A stretch of 64,000 bases of DNA from Pseudomonadota bacterium (GTDB lineage: Bacteria > Pseudomonadota > Alphaproteobacteria > Acetobacterales > Acetobacteraceae), in assembly GCA_021809435.1 (NCBI GenBank), contig JAKBAD010000006.1, positions 62,001-126,000 of the forward strand, read 5' to 3'. Both the position numbers and the translations under genes were made by a program. Position 1 is the stretch's first letter. The number at the start of each line of letters is the position of its first letter. A model generated the notes under the pieces. That model ran no database searches and was not told the DNA's origin. It saw only the letters and a program-made list of their open reading frames with translations. Shown here piece after piece: positions 48,210 to 58,800 of the stretch.

Positions 48210-48798
48210 TATCCCCGAGCGTTTCTCGGACATCGAGGCGGCGCCGCTGCTATGCGCCGGTCTCATTGGCTACCGCACGCTGCGCGCTGGCGGCGATGCA
48301 CGCCAGATCGGCATTTACGGCTTCGGCGCCGCCGCCCACATCGCCGCCCAGGTGGCGCGCTTCGAGGGGCGCAAGGTCTATGGCTTTACCCGCCCGGGTG
48401 ATCGCGTCGCCCAGGATTTTGCCCGAGCCATCACCGGCGGCTGGACTGGCGGGTCGGATGAACTGCCACCCGAACCACTCGACGCCGCGCTGATTTTCGC
48501 CCCGATCGGCGCCCTGGTGCCCGCCGCGCTCCGCGCCCTGGCGCCTGGTGGGATTGTGGTGTGCGGCGGCATCCACATGAGCGACATCCCGGCCTTCCCT
48601 TATGAAATCCTCTGGGGTGAGCGTTCCATCTGCTCGGTTGCCAACCTTACCCGGCGCGATGCCGAGGAGTTTCTGCCCCTGGCCGCGCGCATCCCCATCC
48701 GTACCATCACCAAGCCCTACCGGCTCGAAGATGCCAACGCCGCCCTCGCAGATCTCCGCCAAGGCCGCCTCACGGGCGCCGCCGTGCTGATGCCCTGA
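48210..48798 (+). pseudogene. Truncated zinc-type alcohol dehydrogenase (C-terminal NAD-binding domain only)
   Basis: IPERFSDIEAAPLLCAGLIGYRTLRAGG...IGIYGFGAAAHIAAQVARFEGRKVYGFTRPGD...; catalytic GroES/Zn domain absent upstream. Confidence 0.75.
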
Positions 48799-48917
48799 AA
48801 AAAAGCTGTGATATTACTAAAATTTTTGATTGTCCTTTTGCTGGTCAAGGGGCGATAAAATCCCGGGGCGTTTTCAACAAAGCGCAGCCTCCAAAAATAT
48901 GTAATGATTTTATATCA

Positions 48918-49229
48918 TCACCCTTCCGCCGCCAGCGTTACCGCCAACCCGTCAAGCGCCGCGCTCAGCACCAGCTGGCAGGCCAGGCGAGAATTTGGCC
49001 GCGGCTCCCGCAGCCCGCCAATCACCACGCTCTCCAACTCCCCAAATGGCGCCCGCGCCGCAGGGTTTTCCGGGTCATCGACATAAACATGGCAGGTCGC
49101 GCAGGTCAGGCAGCCCCCACATAACGCCCGCAACTCCATGATCTTGCCGTCAAACAGGGCATCCATCAGCATCTGCCCGGGTATAAACCTTACCCGGTGC
49201 TGCTGCCCGTCACGCGTGGTGACAAGAAT
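48918..49229 (-). CDS. 2Fe-2S ferredoxin, possible ATT start
   Basis: ALCGGCLTCATCHVYV and RLACQ; no ATG/GTG/TTG in frame at the expected N-terminus, ATT at 49229 gives 103 aa, same length as the ferredoxin at 8559. Confidence 0.72.
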   Translation of the reverse strand: MLVTTRDGQQHRVRFIPGQMLMDALFDGKIMELRALCGGCLTCATCHVYVDDPENPAARAPFGELESVVIGGLREPRPNSRLACQLVLSAALDGLAVTLAAEG

Positions 49230-49243
49230 GGCCGGTCCGCCGC

Positions 49244-50401
49244 TCAGCGTCTTGCCTCCAGCACGGCGCGCTCCACGCCGAGCGCCAGCAGGCGCCCGTC
49301 ATCCTCGGTTGGCTCCCGCCATGTGCGGGTAGAGAGAGACAGCACGTGACCTTTGCGCAAAAATATCCCCGCCGCGTGCCCCACCAGCGTGCAGCGTCCC
49401 TCATCGCCCGGTGTCAGCGCCAAACTCAGCATCTGCCCATCCAAATACAGCGAAATATCCTCCACCCCCACATTGGGAGCCATGTGCAGCAGGCTCAATG
49501 TCACCAGCATATCACCCCCGCCGGCGGCATTGAAATACAGGCTCGCGCCGTCCGGCCCGCCCATCCATCTGAACTGCCCCCGCTCATCCGCCTCCGCGCC
49601 ATACCAGCCGCTGCCGGTCACTGTTCCGCCCATTTCCAGAACGCAGGGCAAGGCTGGTTGCACGGGCACTGTACCAAAATACCGGTCGCTCAGCAGGTCC
49701 TCCATCATCATCGCTCGCGCCTGCTCAAACCGTGCGCTCACCACGCGGTATAACTCCAGATCAATCAGATTCCGCTCCCGTATCGCCTCGATCACCGCGG
49801 GTGCGATTTCATCGAGCTTCCAGTTCCGGTGGGTGCGGTTCTCAACCAGCCCGGCGCGCATGCGCGGCAGGCGCAAATGCCAGCAGACCGCGTCCAGGCT
49901 GTCTTGCAGCCGTTCATAAAGCCCAATCGAGAAAAACCGCTCCAGCATGGCCATGCGCCCAGCCACGAATGCGGCCGCCTCCGCTGGCTCTCGCGTTCCC
50001 GGTCCCTCCAGCCCCAAAACATGGCGCGCTTGTTCATTGCAGGTCGTCGCCATGATTTGTGGAGCGTCAGAGGTCACAAATGCCTCCAGCGTCATCGGCG
50101 GGCAGTTTGCCACCACACCCGATCCGCTCCGTTGCAACTGGTCGAAGAAGAAATAGGCCGAAAGTACTCGCGTCACCGGGTTACGCATCAGCGTGAAACG
50201 CTGGCGTCCAATGCCCAGCTTTTCGTCCCAGTCGAAGGGTAAATGTCCGAACACGAACGCGTAAGGTGCTAGGTCCGGCACAGCCTCGATTCCACCCTGT
50301 GTGCGGATCTCATAAGTCCTCTCCACGCCCAGCAGCGCCTCAAATTGCCGGGCCACCGCATTTCCCGCGCATTTGGGGATGTGATTCATCAGCACGTTCA
50401 T
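49244..50401 (-). CDS. Sulfotransferase family protein with extra C-terminal domain
   Basis: NHIPKCAGNAVARQF (5'-PSB-like), RFTLMRNPVTRVLSAYFFF (3'-PB-like). Confidence 0.8.
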   Translation of the reverse strand: MNVLMNHIPKCAGNAVARQFEALLGVERTYEIRTQGGIEAVPDLAPYAFVFGHLPFDWDEKLGIGRQRFTLMRNPVTRVLSAYFFFDQLQRSGSGVVANCPPMTLEAFVTSDAPQIMATTCNEQARHVLGLEGPGTREPAEAAAFVAGRMAMLERFFSIGLYERLQDSLDAVCWHLRLPRMRAGLVENRTHRNWKLDEIAPAVIEAIRERNLIDLELYRVVSARFEQARAMMMEDLLSDRYFGTVPVQPALPCVLEMGGTVTGSGWYGAEADERGQFRWMGGPDGASLYFNAAGGGDMLVTLSLLHMAPNVGVEDISLYLDGQMLSLALTPGDEGRCTLVGHAAGIFLRKGHVLSLSTRTWREPTEDDGRLLALGVERAVLEARR

Positions 50402-51567
50402 GGCGTGAGCGCCGCTCTCTCGCGCGCCTCAAGCCGTGCCGCCACGGCGTTTAGCAGCGTGCCAGCAAATGCCGCCCAGCCATACCGCGCGGCTTGGTGC
50501 TTGAGTGCCGCGCCCAGCCTGGCCATGGTATTCTTGGGCATGGTCTCCATATGCCGAAAAGCCCGGCCGAAATCGCTCAGTGAGAACGGGTCGAAATACA
50601 TCTCGTCAGGCAGCCCGAACTCCACCAGGCTTGAGCTGCGCGCCGTAATCACCGGGCAGCCCGCCGCCATCGCCTCGATCACCGGTAGCCCGAACCCTTC
50701 GAACAGCGAGGGGAAAATGGCAAAGCGCGCATGGCGCAGCAGCGCCCATTTATCCGCCTCGCTGACAAAATCGGTAAAATGAATGCTCTCCCGCCAGGGC
50801 GAATTGATGGTCAGCTCGCCAAACACGTCGTCAAAGCTTTGCCCCCAGCCCTTACGCCCCACAAACACCAAGGCAATCCTGTCGGCGAGGTCGCCGTGGT
50901 TGAGCATATACTCCGCCACCAGCCGCAAATTTTTGCGCGGCTCAACCGTGCCCAGCACCACGGCATAGTTCATGCGCTGGGCGGGCTCTTCGCCGGGGGG
51001 CGGGCGCACACCCAGCGGCGCTACCACACAGCGCTCCGCGTCCAAGCCCAGATACAGCTTGGCATCAGCGGCCGTTGCTTCTGAAACACAGCACACCACC
51101 TCCGAGCTTTCGCCATCGCGCGCCAGAGCCTGGGTGTGCACATGCGCCGCCCAGCCCTGGTGCAGCTCGGGCATCAGCATGGCCGAGAGGTCATGAAACA
51201 CCACCGCCTCGACATCAAAAAACCTGTGTGCGGTTTTGATGTTGGGAAACAGGCCAACGGTTGCCGCCGCCACGCCCGAAAAATCGCCAATACTGCCCAG
51301 CTGCGCAAAGCCGTTCTCCAGCAGCACCTCCAAATAGGCTCCGTTGGCTTCCTCAATCGCGGTCATCAGCGCGGCTGGGTCGATCACCACGCCGCGCGCG
51401 AAAAAATAACTATGCTCGGGCAGTGCGCGGTAAATCTCGCGGGCCAGATTGGCGGTGACATTGGCAATCCCCGTCCAGGCCAGCTCCATCAGCGCCGATA
51501 CATCCACAAACACCGCTGCCCCGCACCCGCGTATCCGCGCCGCCGCGCTGGTAAGCCCCTCATTCAT
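50398..51567 (-). CDS. Glycosyltransferase, group 1 (GT-B)
   Basis: VVLGTVEPRKNLRLVAEYML, FPSLFEGFGLPVIEAMAAGCPVITARSSSLVE. Confidence 0.92.
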   Translation of the reverse strand: MNEGLTSAAARIRGCGAAVFVDVSALMELAWTGIANVTANLAREIYRALPEHSYFFARGVVIDPAALMTAIEEANGAYLEVLLENGFAQLGSIGDFSGVAAATVGLFPNIKTAHRFFDVEAVVFHDLSAMLMPELHQGWAAHVHTQALARDGESSEVVCCVSEATAADAKLYLGLDAERCVVAPLGVRPPPGEEPAQRMNYAVVLGTVEPRKNLRLVAEYMLNHGDLADRIALVFVGRKGWGQSFDDVFGELTINSPWRESIHFTDFVSEADKWALLRHARFAIFPSLFEGFGLPVIEAMAAGCPVITARSSSLVEFGLPDEMYFDPFSLSDFGRAFRHMETMPKNTMARLGAALKHQAARYGWAAFAGTLLNAVAARLEARERAALTP

Positions 51568-52859
51568 GCCAGCAGCGCCTTTCTGCGCGCCAGCAGCGTT
51601 TCGCGTAGCACATCAAATCCATAATGATCGCGGATGAACTGCCAAGCCGCCCGCGCTCGGCGCTCATGCTCATCGGGCGCCATCGCGGCCGCCGCCGCCA
51701 GCGCCGCGCTCACCTCCCGGTGGTCCACCATGTTCCAGCTCAGCCCGCCCAGCCCATAAGCCTCGGCCGTCTGCAACGGAATTGGCGCCCGCGTTGCCGC
51801 CATCACCACCGCATGGCCGGGCAGGATGTAGTCCGCCATCGCCGTTATGGCGGGGCTGATTGGCACCAGCCCCGCGGCCATCGCCTCCTGCATTGGCAGT
51901 CCCTGGCCCTCGGCGGCGCTGGTGCAGACGTAAAAATCCGCCGCCCGGTAAAGGTTGCTCAGGGCGTCTGGCGTCAAATGCTCGGGCACCACCAGAATAT
52001 TGGCGCAATCCATGAATGAAAATGGTACGCCGATCCGCTCGAACGCCCGCGGCATCTGCTCGCGCAGCGCCAGGCGCAGGGCATCTTGCGTATCCGCCAG
52101 CACCAGCTTGATAATCAGCAAATCAGCGCGCCGCTGCCGGCGTAGAAAACTCTGAAACCCGAGCAGCAGCGCGCCAATATTCTTGCGCGGATCGCTGGGG
52201 TTGAATACCGAAACAAACACCCGCCCGCCGGCCGCCCGCGTCTCATGGGCGCGCAGCAGGGTGGCCTGTTCCAGGCGGGGCGCGCCGGTGCTCTCCACCA
52301 ATGCCGCCACCGCTTGGCGGGTCAGTTCAAACCCGGCCATCCGTGCCACGCGGCCCGCCGCCAACCGCCGGCGCGGCGGCGCGCGCCCGGTCTCGATTGG
52401 CGCTGGCAAAACCTCCACATGGCCAAGCCCGTGCCCCTCGAACACCTGTTTGGTATAGGTGCAGCCCACCCAAACCTCGTCGGCCAGCCGCAGCATGCGC
52501 ACATAGTCGTTCATTGGGTTGGCCCGGCGTGGATGATCCTGCGCCAGTTCACCCAAGGTTGGCAGGCGGTCGAATTCCCATGCCACATGCGCGACATTGG
52601 CCGCCCCCTTGAGCAGCCTGATCTCCTCATAAGGCTTGAACGCCACATGCAGCGGCCGTGCTGCCCCGCGTGCGCCCAGATCGGCATAGCTGGCATAAAT
52701 CTCAGGCATCATCAGCTCTTCCGCCGCCAGTTCGCTGGCCTCGAACAGTTTCTGGAATTTCTGACAAACCGAGCCATAGGAATAATGCGCGAACCCCAGC
52801 GGCAGATAAACATGCCCTTCGGCAAGAGCTTTGCGCGTGCGGTGACTGTAATAAATCAC
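51564..52859 (-). CDS. Glycosyltransferase, group 1 (GT-B)
   Basis: FVSVFNPSDPRKNIGALLLGF, ADFYVCTSAAEGQGLPMQEAMAAGLVPISP. Confidence 0.9.
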   Translation of the reverse strand: MIYYSHRTRKALAEGHVYLPLGFAHYSYGSVCQKFQKLFEASELAAEELMMPEIYASYADLGARGAARPLHVAFKPYEEIRLLKGAANVAHVAWEFDRLPTLGELAQDHPRRANPMNDYVRMLRLADEVWVGCTYTKQVFEGHGLGHVEVLPAPIETGRAPPRRRLAAGRVARMAGFELTRQAVAALVESTGAPRLEQATLLRAHETRAAGGRVFVSVFNPSDPRKNIGALLLGFQSFLRRQRRADLLIIKLVLADTQDALRLALREQMPRAFERIGVPFSFMDCANILVVPEHLTPDALSNLYRAADFYVCTSAAEGQGLPMQEAMAAGLVPISPAITAMADYILPGHAVVMAATRAPIPLQTAEAYGLGGLSWNMVDHREVSAALAAAAAMAPDEHERRARAAWQFIRDHYGFDVLRETLLARRKALLA

Positions 52860-52889
52860 ACAAATCCCTCCCTGGTCATGGGGCGCGGC

Positions 52890-53741
52890 TCAGCCAAACC
52901 GCCGCAACCGCGTCCAGGCGCGTATGGCGGTCAGCGCGGGCAGTTGCAGTCCCGCCCCCCCGCGCAGGCTTGCCACCGCTTCGTCCGAGAACACCACCTC
53001 GCGCACCACCTCGTCCAACTGGTCCGGATCTCTGCTCAACCGTGTCAGCCGTGTCTGCATGCCATCCTCGTCCGCCCGCCGGCGCAGCACGTGTACATAA
53101 AGCAGGCCAATTGCCGTTGCCGCGTCATATTGCCGCGCGACCAGTTCCAGGGCCTCACTTAGCTCCTGGGCAAAAGTCTCAAGCTCGGCTGGCGTTGCCG
53201 CCCGCCTGGTGCCAATCACCGCCGCCACCAGGTTGGCCGCTTTCACCTCTTCGCCTGGCTCGGCCCGCCGTGGCGGGCGCGAGGGCAGGGTGATCTCCAG
53301 CTGCCCCAAAATCGCCTCACCGGCTTCGCCCAGCACGCGCACGGCCAGCTTGTGGCGCCCGCCATCAAAAAACCGCCCCGGGATTGCCAGATGAAACCCG
53401 TAATGCCCATCGCCGTAATTCACCGCCACCAAGTCACCGCGAAAGCGCAGCGCGGTATCGGTGGCAATCACCGTGTCGCCGGCCATCAATCCCACGGTCA
53501 GCCGCCGCTCGGGCCGTGCGGGCACTCTTACCCAGCCCACCACATTCCAACGGGGGTCCAGCCCATCGACATACCCCTCCCAAACCGGTTTGGCCGGCTC
53601 ATCACGGGCGAGTCGCACAGGCGGGTTCTCGGGCCGTGCCACGGCCTGACCGCTCCGTGGCTTAAATGCCGCGAGCACCTTGCTTTCGCTCCATTCCGCC
53701 CGACCGCCGTCTATTTTTCTGAGGTTGGACAATTTCGCCAT
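52890..53741 (-). CDS. DUF4214-like domain protein
   Basis: GLLYVHVLRRRADEDGMQTRLTRLSRDPDQLDEVVREVVFSDEAV resembles DUF4214 C-terminus. Confidence 0.6.
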   Translation of the reverse strand: MAKLSNLRKIDGGRAEWSESKVLAAFKPRSGQAVARPENPPVRLARDEPAKPVWEGYVDGLDPRWNVVGWVRVPARPERRLTVGLMAGDTVIATDTALRFRGDLVAVNYGDGHYGFHLAIPGRFFDGGRHKLAVRVLGEAGEAILGQLEITLPSRPPRRAEPGEEVKAANLVAAVIGTRRAATPAELETFAQELSEALELVARQYDAATAIGLLYVHVLRRRADEDGMQTRLTRLSRDPDQLDEVVREVVFSDEAVASLRGGAGLQLPALTAIRAWTRLRRFG

Positions 53742-53932
53742 GGTATGTACTCAAAGCTTATGGTTGGTCCGGTAATCCACCCCCACATCCCAGCGAAATT
53801 CCCGCAAGGGTTGTTGCTCTGCGGTGGTTTTATTAATTACCGGTAAATAATTCCTTGCATTGATACCCTGAACCAGACAAGTTTCAACCATAAAATACAA
53901 CCCAAGATCGTTATTTCTGGCGTTTCATCCTC

Positions 53933-55210
53933 ATGTTCAGCCGTGACGTCCCAGCGCTTTGCCTCATCGGCACATCAAATGCCGTTTATCGCCATGGCTA
54001 CGCCCAGGCCTTGCGTGACAACCCGGCCTTTGCCCGCGTTGCCGATCTTTCCCTGGGGTCAAGCTCAAGCGCGTTATTTGCCTACCGGTTAGCTGAAATC
54101 GAAGTCTCCGGCTTTGATCTCTGCCTCCTCGATTTCGCCTGCAACGATACCTCTCTTCACGATGACGGCGCTCTCGATCTCATGGAGATCCAGTCGCAGC
54201 TTGAATTCGCCATTGCCGAGATCGCGGGCCAGGGTTGCCTGCCGGTATTGCTCATATTGCCTATCCGCAAAGCCCTGCCCGATGGCGGGGTGGTCGCCCA
54301 ACTCTACCGTCAGGTGGCCGAACGGTGTTGCATTCCATTTCTCGACGGTTATGCCCTCTTGGGCACCCTCGCCGCCCAAGGGCTTCACCCATGGGATTTG
54401 TTCCAAGACGATATGCACCTCCATCCTGACGCCGCCCGTCCCATCGGCGCGGTCCTGGCCAGTGCCATGCGAGATATTTGGCACCGCTGCCGGCTCTTGG
54501 GCCAAACCGAGCTACCCGGCGCCCGCTATCGCTGCATCCACGCGCCCGTTCTGGCTGGCGGCGGCCTGCCCCTCAAGCCTGTTGCCACCTCGCTGCTCAC
54601 CGCCCAGAGCCTATGGCTCGCGGGCAGTGTCCACGCCGATCTGTCCCTGGCCGAAGATGAGGCAGTTACCGCCATCGCCCTGAATTTTGCCGGGTCTGAC
54701 GGCGTGCTGGTCCTGTACGGCGAAACCACCACCCGCGTAACGCTCACCATCGAACATTCACAAGGGCCGCGCGCGGTCTGCGGGGTCTTGCCTGTGCGCC
54801 CGGCGGTAAAAGCCAGGGCAGGGGCCTTGCGCCTCAGTCTTGAGCCGACCGCCGGGATAAATTCCCTCAGCCAGCGCTCGGGCTCTCCGCCTGAGGCCGC
54901 TCTGCTGGGCCTCATCATCCGCCGCCCTGCCCGCCTGACCATGCCGTTGTTCTATCCAAAAGCGCCAGACTTGCTGAGTATTGCCGCCAGCGCCTTCACA
55001 GACCTTGCCTTCCCCCTGCAAGCTCTGCTCCCCCGCCATCTGGTTCGCGCCGCCTATCTCGCCCTGCTTCGGCGCGCTCCCGACCCCCACGGCGCCGAAA
55101 CCGCGCAAGCCCTCCTTATCCAGCAAGGCCTTACCGTTGGCCTGCAGAAACTTCTGGAGCGTATCGTGACGTCTCCTGAATACCACCAACGCCCTGGCTC
55201 AACGGGGTAA
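53933..55210 (+). CDS. SGNH-hydrolase-like protein with C-terminal DUF4214-like segment
   Basis: LIGTSNAVYRHGYAQAL, DDMHLHPDAARPIG (DxxH-type), C-terminal AAYLALLRRAPDPHGAETAQALLIQQGLTVGLQKLLERIVTSPEY. Confidence 0.65.
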   Translation: MFSRDVPALCLIGTSNAVYRHGYAQALRDNPAFARVADLSLGSSSSALFAYRLAEIEVSGFDLCLLDFACNDTSLHDDGALDLMEIQSQLEFAIAEIAGQGCLPVLLILPIRKALPDGGVVAQLYRQVAERCCIPFLDGYALLGTLAAQGLHPWDLFQDDMHLHPDAARPIGAVLASAMRDIWHRCRLLGQTELPGARYRCIHAPVLAGGGLPLKPVATSLLTAQSLWLAGSVHADLSLAEDEAVTAIALNFAGSDGVLVLYGETTTRVTLTIEHSQGPRAVCGVLPVRPAVKARAGALRLSLEPTAGINSLSQRSGSPPEAALLGLIIRRPARLTMPLFYPKAPDLLSIAASAFTDLAFPLQALLPRHLVRAAYLALLRRAPDPHGAETAQALLIQQGLTVGLQKLLERIVTSPEYHQRPGSTG

Positions 55211-55738
55211 ACGCCGGGTTGCCCCCGTTGCTCTGGAGATGCTCAGCACGGATCCGTGCTTTTCCCATTTGCGGACCAGCCTGTCGCGTTTCAAACGTGA
55301 CAGGCGTTGGGTCCAGAAAATACCGTCCAACTGATCGATTTCATGTTGAAGGCAAACGGCCAGCACCCCCTCTGCCTCCTCGACCATGGGGGTGCCGTCA
55401 AGGGTTTGATACGCCACGCGCACCCGGGCCGGCCGCTCAACCAGTTCAACCGCCCCTGGCATGGAAACACTGCCCTCCTCGTGTGTCTGTGTCTCATGGG
55501 AGCGCCAGATGATCTCCGGGTTAACATAAAAACGCGCATCGCCCGGTGTCAGCTCGAGTACCGTGATGCGCCACAACGCGCCGATATGAGGGGCTGTGAT
55601 CCCGATGCCGGGCGCTGCGCGCATCGTATCGAGAAGATCGCTGGCCAGGGTTTCCAGCGCCTCATTGAACGTCAGGATTGGTGCCGCCCGCTGGCGCAGG
55701 CGGGGATCGGGAAATTTCACAATGGGGCGGATGGACAT
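55199..55738 (-). CDS. Peptide-deformylase-like protein with substituted active-site motifs
   Basis: GIGITAPHIG (motif 1, Q to H), EEGSVSMPG (EGCLS Cys to Ser), CLQHEIDQLDG (HExxH second His to Gln). Confidence 0.85.
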   Translation of the reverse strand: MSIRPIVKFPDPRLRQRAAPILTFNEALETLASDLLDTMRAAPGIGITAPHIGALWRITVLELTPGDARFYVNPEIIWRSHETQTHEEGSVSMPGAVELVERPARVRVAYQTLDGTPMVEEAEGVLAVCLQHEIDQLDGIFWTQRLSRLKRDRLVRKWEKHGSVLSISRATGATRRLPR

Positions 55739-55810
55739 GGCGCCAAACCGATCCTGAATCGGGCCTTCTCAGAAGCGGCTGTGCACAGCGCACGGCCCAA
55801 AGCCGCCACC

Positions 55811-58800
55811 TCACCGCTTTGCACGGGACTGTTCGATCAATCCGAGCAGCACGGGCAGTGCGCCCAGCACCATGGGAAACTGTACGATCAGCCCGGAGAT
55901 GATGGCGATGGCGAGTGGTTGTTGCATTCCCGCCCCTTGGCCCAGCTTGAGCGCCAGCGGCATGAGCGTGAGAATGGCGGCCAGTGTGGTCATGGCAATG
56001 GGGCGCAGCCGGGTGGTCGCGGCCTGCACCAACGCCTCGCGCAGCGGCATGTCGGAGAGCAGGCGCTGAAATTCCGAGACGTAGAAAATCGCCATTTCCG
56101 TGGCAATGCCGATAATCATCACCAATCCCATCAGGGCGGTGATGTTGAGCGGAATGCCGGTGACGTAAAGCCCCGCGAATACCGCGCCGGTGGAGAGCAG
56201 CGACAGCCCCATCACCACCACCGCCCAGCTGAACCGTTCATAAAGGAATAACAGCAGTAAAAATTCGGCGGCCAGCGCGGCCAGAAACACCCGCAATAGC
56301 CCGGCGAATGCCGCCTGCTGCTGGGCGTAAACCCCGCCCAGCGTATAGGTAACACCCGGCCCCAGCACCCCGGGCTTGGCCAGCGCCGCCTTCACATCCG
56401 CGATCCCGGCGTTCAGGCCGCGTCCATCCAGCCGTGCGGTTACGTCCACCACCTGGGCCAGATTATCGCGCGTGATCTCGGGTTGGCCCTGCTCGACCTT
56501 AAAATTCGCCAGTGCGCCCAGCGGCACCAGCGCGCCGGTGGGCGTGCTGATCGGCAAGCGCGCCAGGGAGTCAGTGGTATTGGCCAAGGTAGGGTCCATC
56601 CGCACCCTTATGCCTCGCGCAATCAGAGTGCCCTGCGTTTGCCCCGCCAAGCTGCCGGCCAGCGCGGTGTTGAGCTGCGCCGTGATGGCCGCCGGGTCCA
56701 GCCCATGCAATGCCGCGCGCACGGGGTCGATGGTGATGTCGATGGCATCGCCGGCCGGTGTCACGCCATTGACCACCGAATTCACTCCCTTGATCGGGGT
56801 AATGGCATCGGCCACGCGCTGCGCGGTGGCGGCGAGGGTGGCGAAGCTGGTGCCCGCCAGCCGCACATCAATGGGCTGAGGCACGCCGGTCATGTCGCCC
56901 AGCTCATCGCCAATCAGCTGGTGCAAATCGGTATTCACACCGGGCACCTTGGCGGCAATCCGGTCGCCGATGCGGTTCATCACCTCATCCACCCCGGGCC
57001 GCTGATTCTGGGGGACCAGATGCACCACGATATCGCCGGTGTTGGGCTCGGCCAGATCACCGCCAAACCCCGCGCCGATGCGCGTGGAAAAACTCTCGAC
57101 CGCTGGGTCGGCGCGTAAAATCGCCTCCACCTGGCCAATCTCGCGCGCGGTTTCACCGAGCGAGGTACCGGGATTGGTCTGGTAATCGAGCACGAACCCG
57201 CCTTCATCGATGTCGGGCATGAAGCCGGTGGGCACATAAGCCAGGCTCAACCCCCCGACGGCGGCCACCACAAGGCCAATACCGCCCAGCCATAGCGGCT
57301 TGGCGAACAGCCGCTCCAGCACGCGCCGGTGGCCGCGGCTCAGCCGGTCCTCGCCGCCTTCGTGTAACTGCCTGAAATCCACCAGCCGTTCGGCCAGCAG
57401 CGGCACCACAAAGGCGGTCAGCGCCCACGAGGCCAGCAGCGTGGCCGCCATGGTGAGTGAGAGCGCCTTGAAGAACGTGCCGGTGACGCCGGAGAGAAAC
57501 CCCAGCGGCGCGAACACTAGCAGTGTCGCCGCCGATGAGCCGGTGAGCGGCCGCCAAAACCGCGCGCCCGCGCCCATCACCCAGCCATGGCCGAGTTTAC
57601 CCGCCGAATATTTAGCCAGATGCTCGATCATCACGATGACGTCATCGATCACCAGCCCGACCGAGGCCGCCAGCCCGCCCAGCGTCATGATGTTGAAGCT
57701 GAGCCCGAGCACCGAGAGCACCAGCACCGCCGCCGAGAGCGCGGCGGGCACAATCAGCAGGGCCAGAAACGTCACCCGCCAGTTGCGCAAAAAGGCGAAC
57801 AATACCAGCCCGGCCAGCGCCACCCCGATCACGATCGCATCGCGCACCGAGGCCGCCGAAGCGGTGACCAGCGTGCTTTGGTCATACCAGGTGCTGAGCG
57901 CAATACCCGGCGGCAGCTGGGGGGCAAAGGCTTTGAGCGCGCCGCGCGCCGCCTTGGCCACCGCCACCATATTGCCGCCCGGCTGCAAAAACAGCAGTAC
58001 CGTCACCGCTTGCTTGCCATTGGCCGAAACCCGGTAAAGCTGCGGCATGGCACCCAGCTTCACGCTGGCCACATCGCCCACGCGCACCACGCCCTTGGGC
58101 CCGCCGCGCACCACCACCCGCGCCACATCGGCGGCGCTTTGCAGGGGGTTGTCGGCCATCAGCAAATAGAGCAGATCATGGTCGCTTACCTGCCCAACCG
58201 CCTGCAGCACATTGGCGTTGGTGATGGCGGTGTTCAGGTCGCCCAGCGTCAAATGGTAAGCGGCCAACCGCGCCGGATCGGCTTGCACCTCGATTTCGCC
58301 GGTATCGCCCCCCTGCACCTGCACTTGGCTCACCCCCGCCAGCCCTGAGAGCAGCGGTACCAGCCGGAGCTTGGCAATGTCTTGCAAAGTCGCTGGCGGA
58401 ACTTTGTCAGAGGTCAGGGCAAAGGCCATGAACGGAAACACCGTCGGGTCCATGTGCAGCACCTGATAGGTGGCGCCCGCGGGCAGGCTGGGCAACAACT
58501 GGGCGATTGCTCCCTGCACGGCCTGGGTGGCTCCGGTCATGGCCGTGCCCCAGTTGAAATCCACCAAGATCTCCGCCGAACCGCGTGAGGTGATGGAGTT
58601 CACATCCACCACCCCCGGCACCGCGCGCACCGCCTGCTCAATTGGCTGTGTGACCTGTGTCACCATCTGCTGGGCAGGCTGATTGCCGGTATCCACCATC
58701 ACCCGCACGCGCGGAAAATCCGTTTGCGGATACAGCCCGATGGGCAGGGAAAACGCCGCCCACAGCCCCGCCAGCGCCACCAGAAACGCCAGGGTGAGCG

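Noticed and set aside
53837-53846. Palindrome TTACCGGTAA in the 53742-53932 intergenic region
   Set aside because: Short (10 bp) and unsupported by a second copy or adjacent regulator gene.
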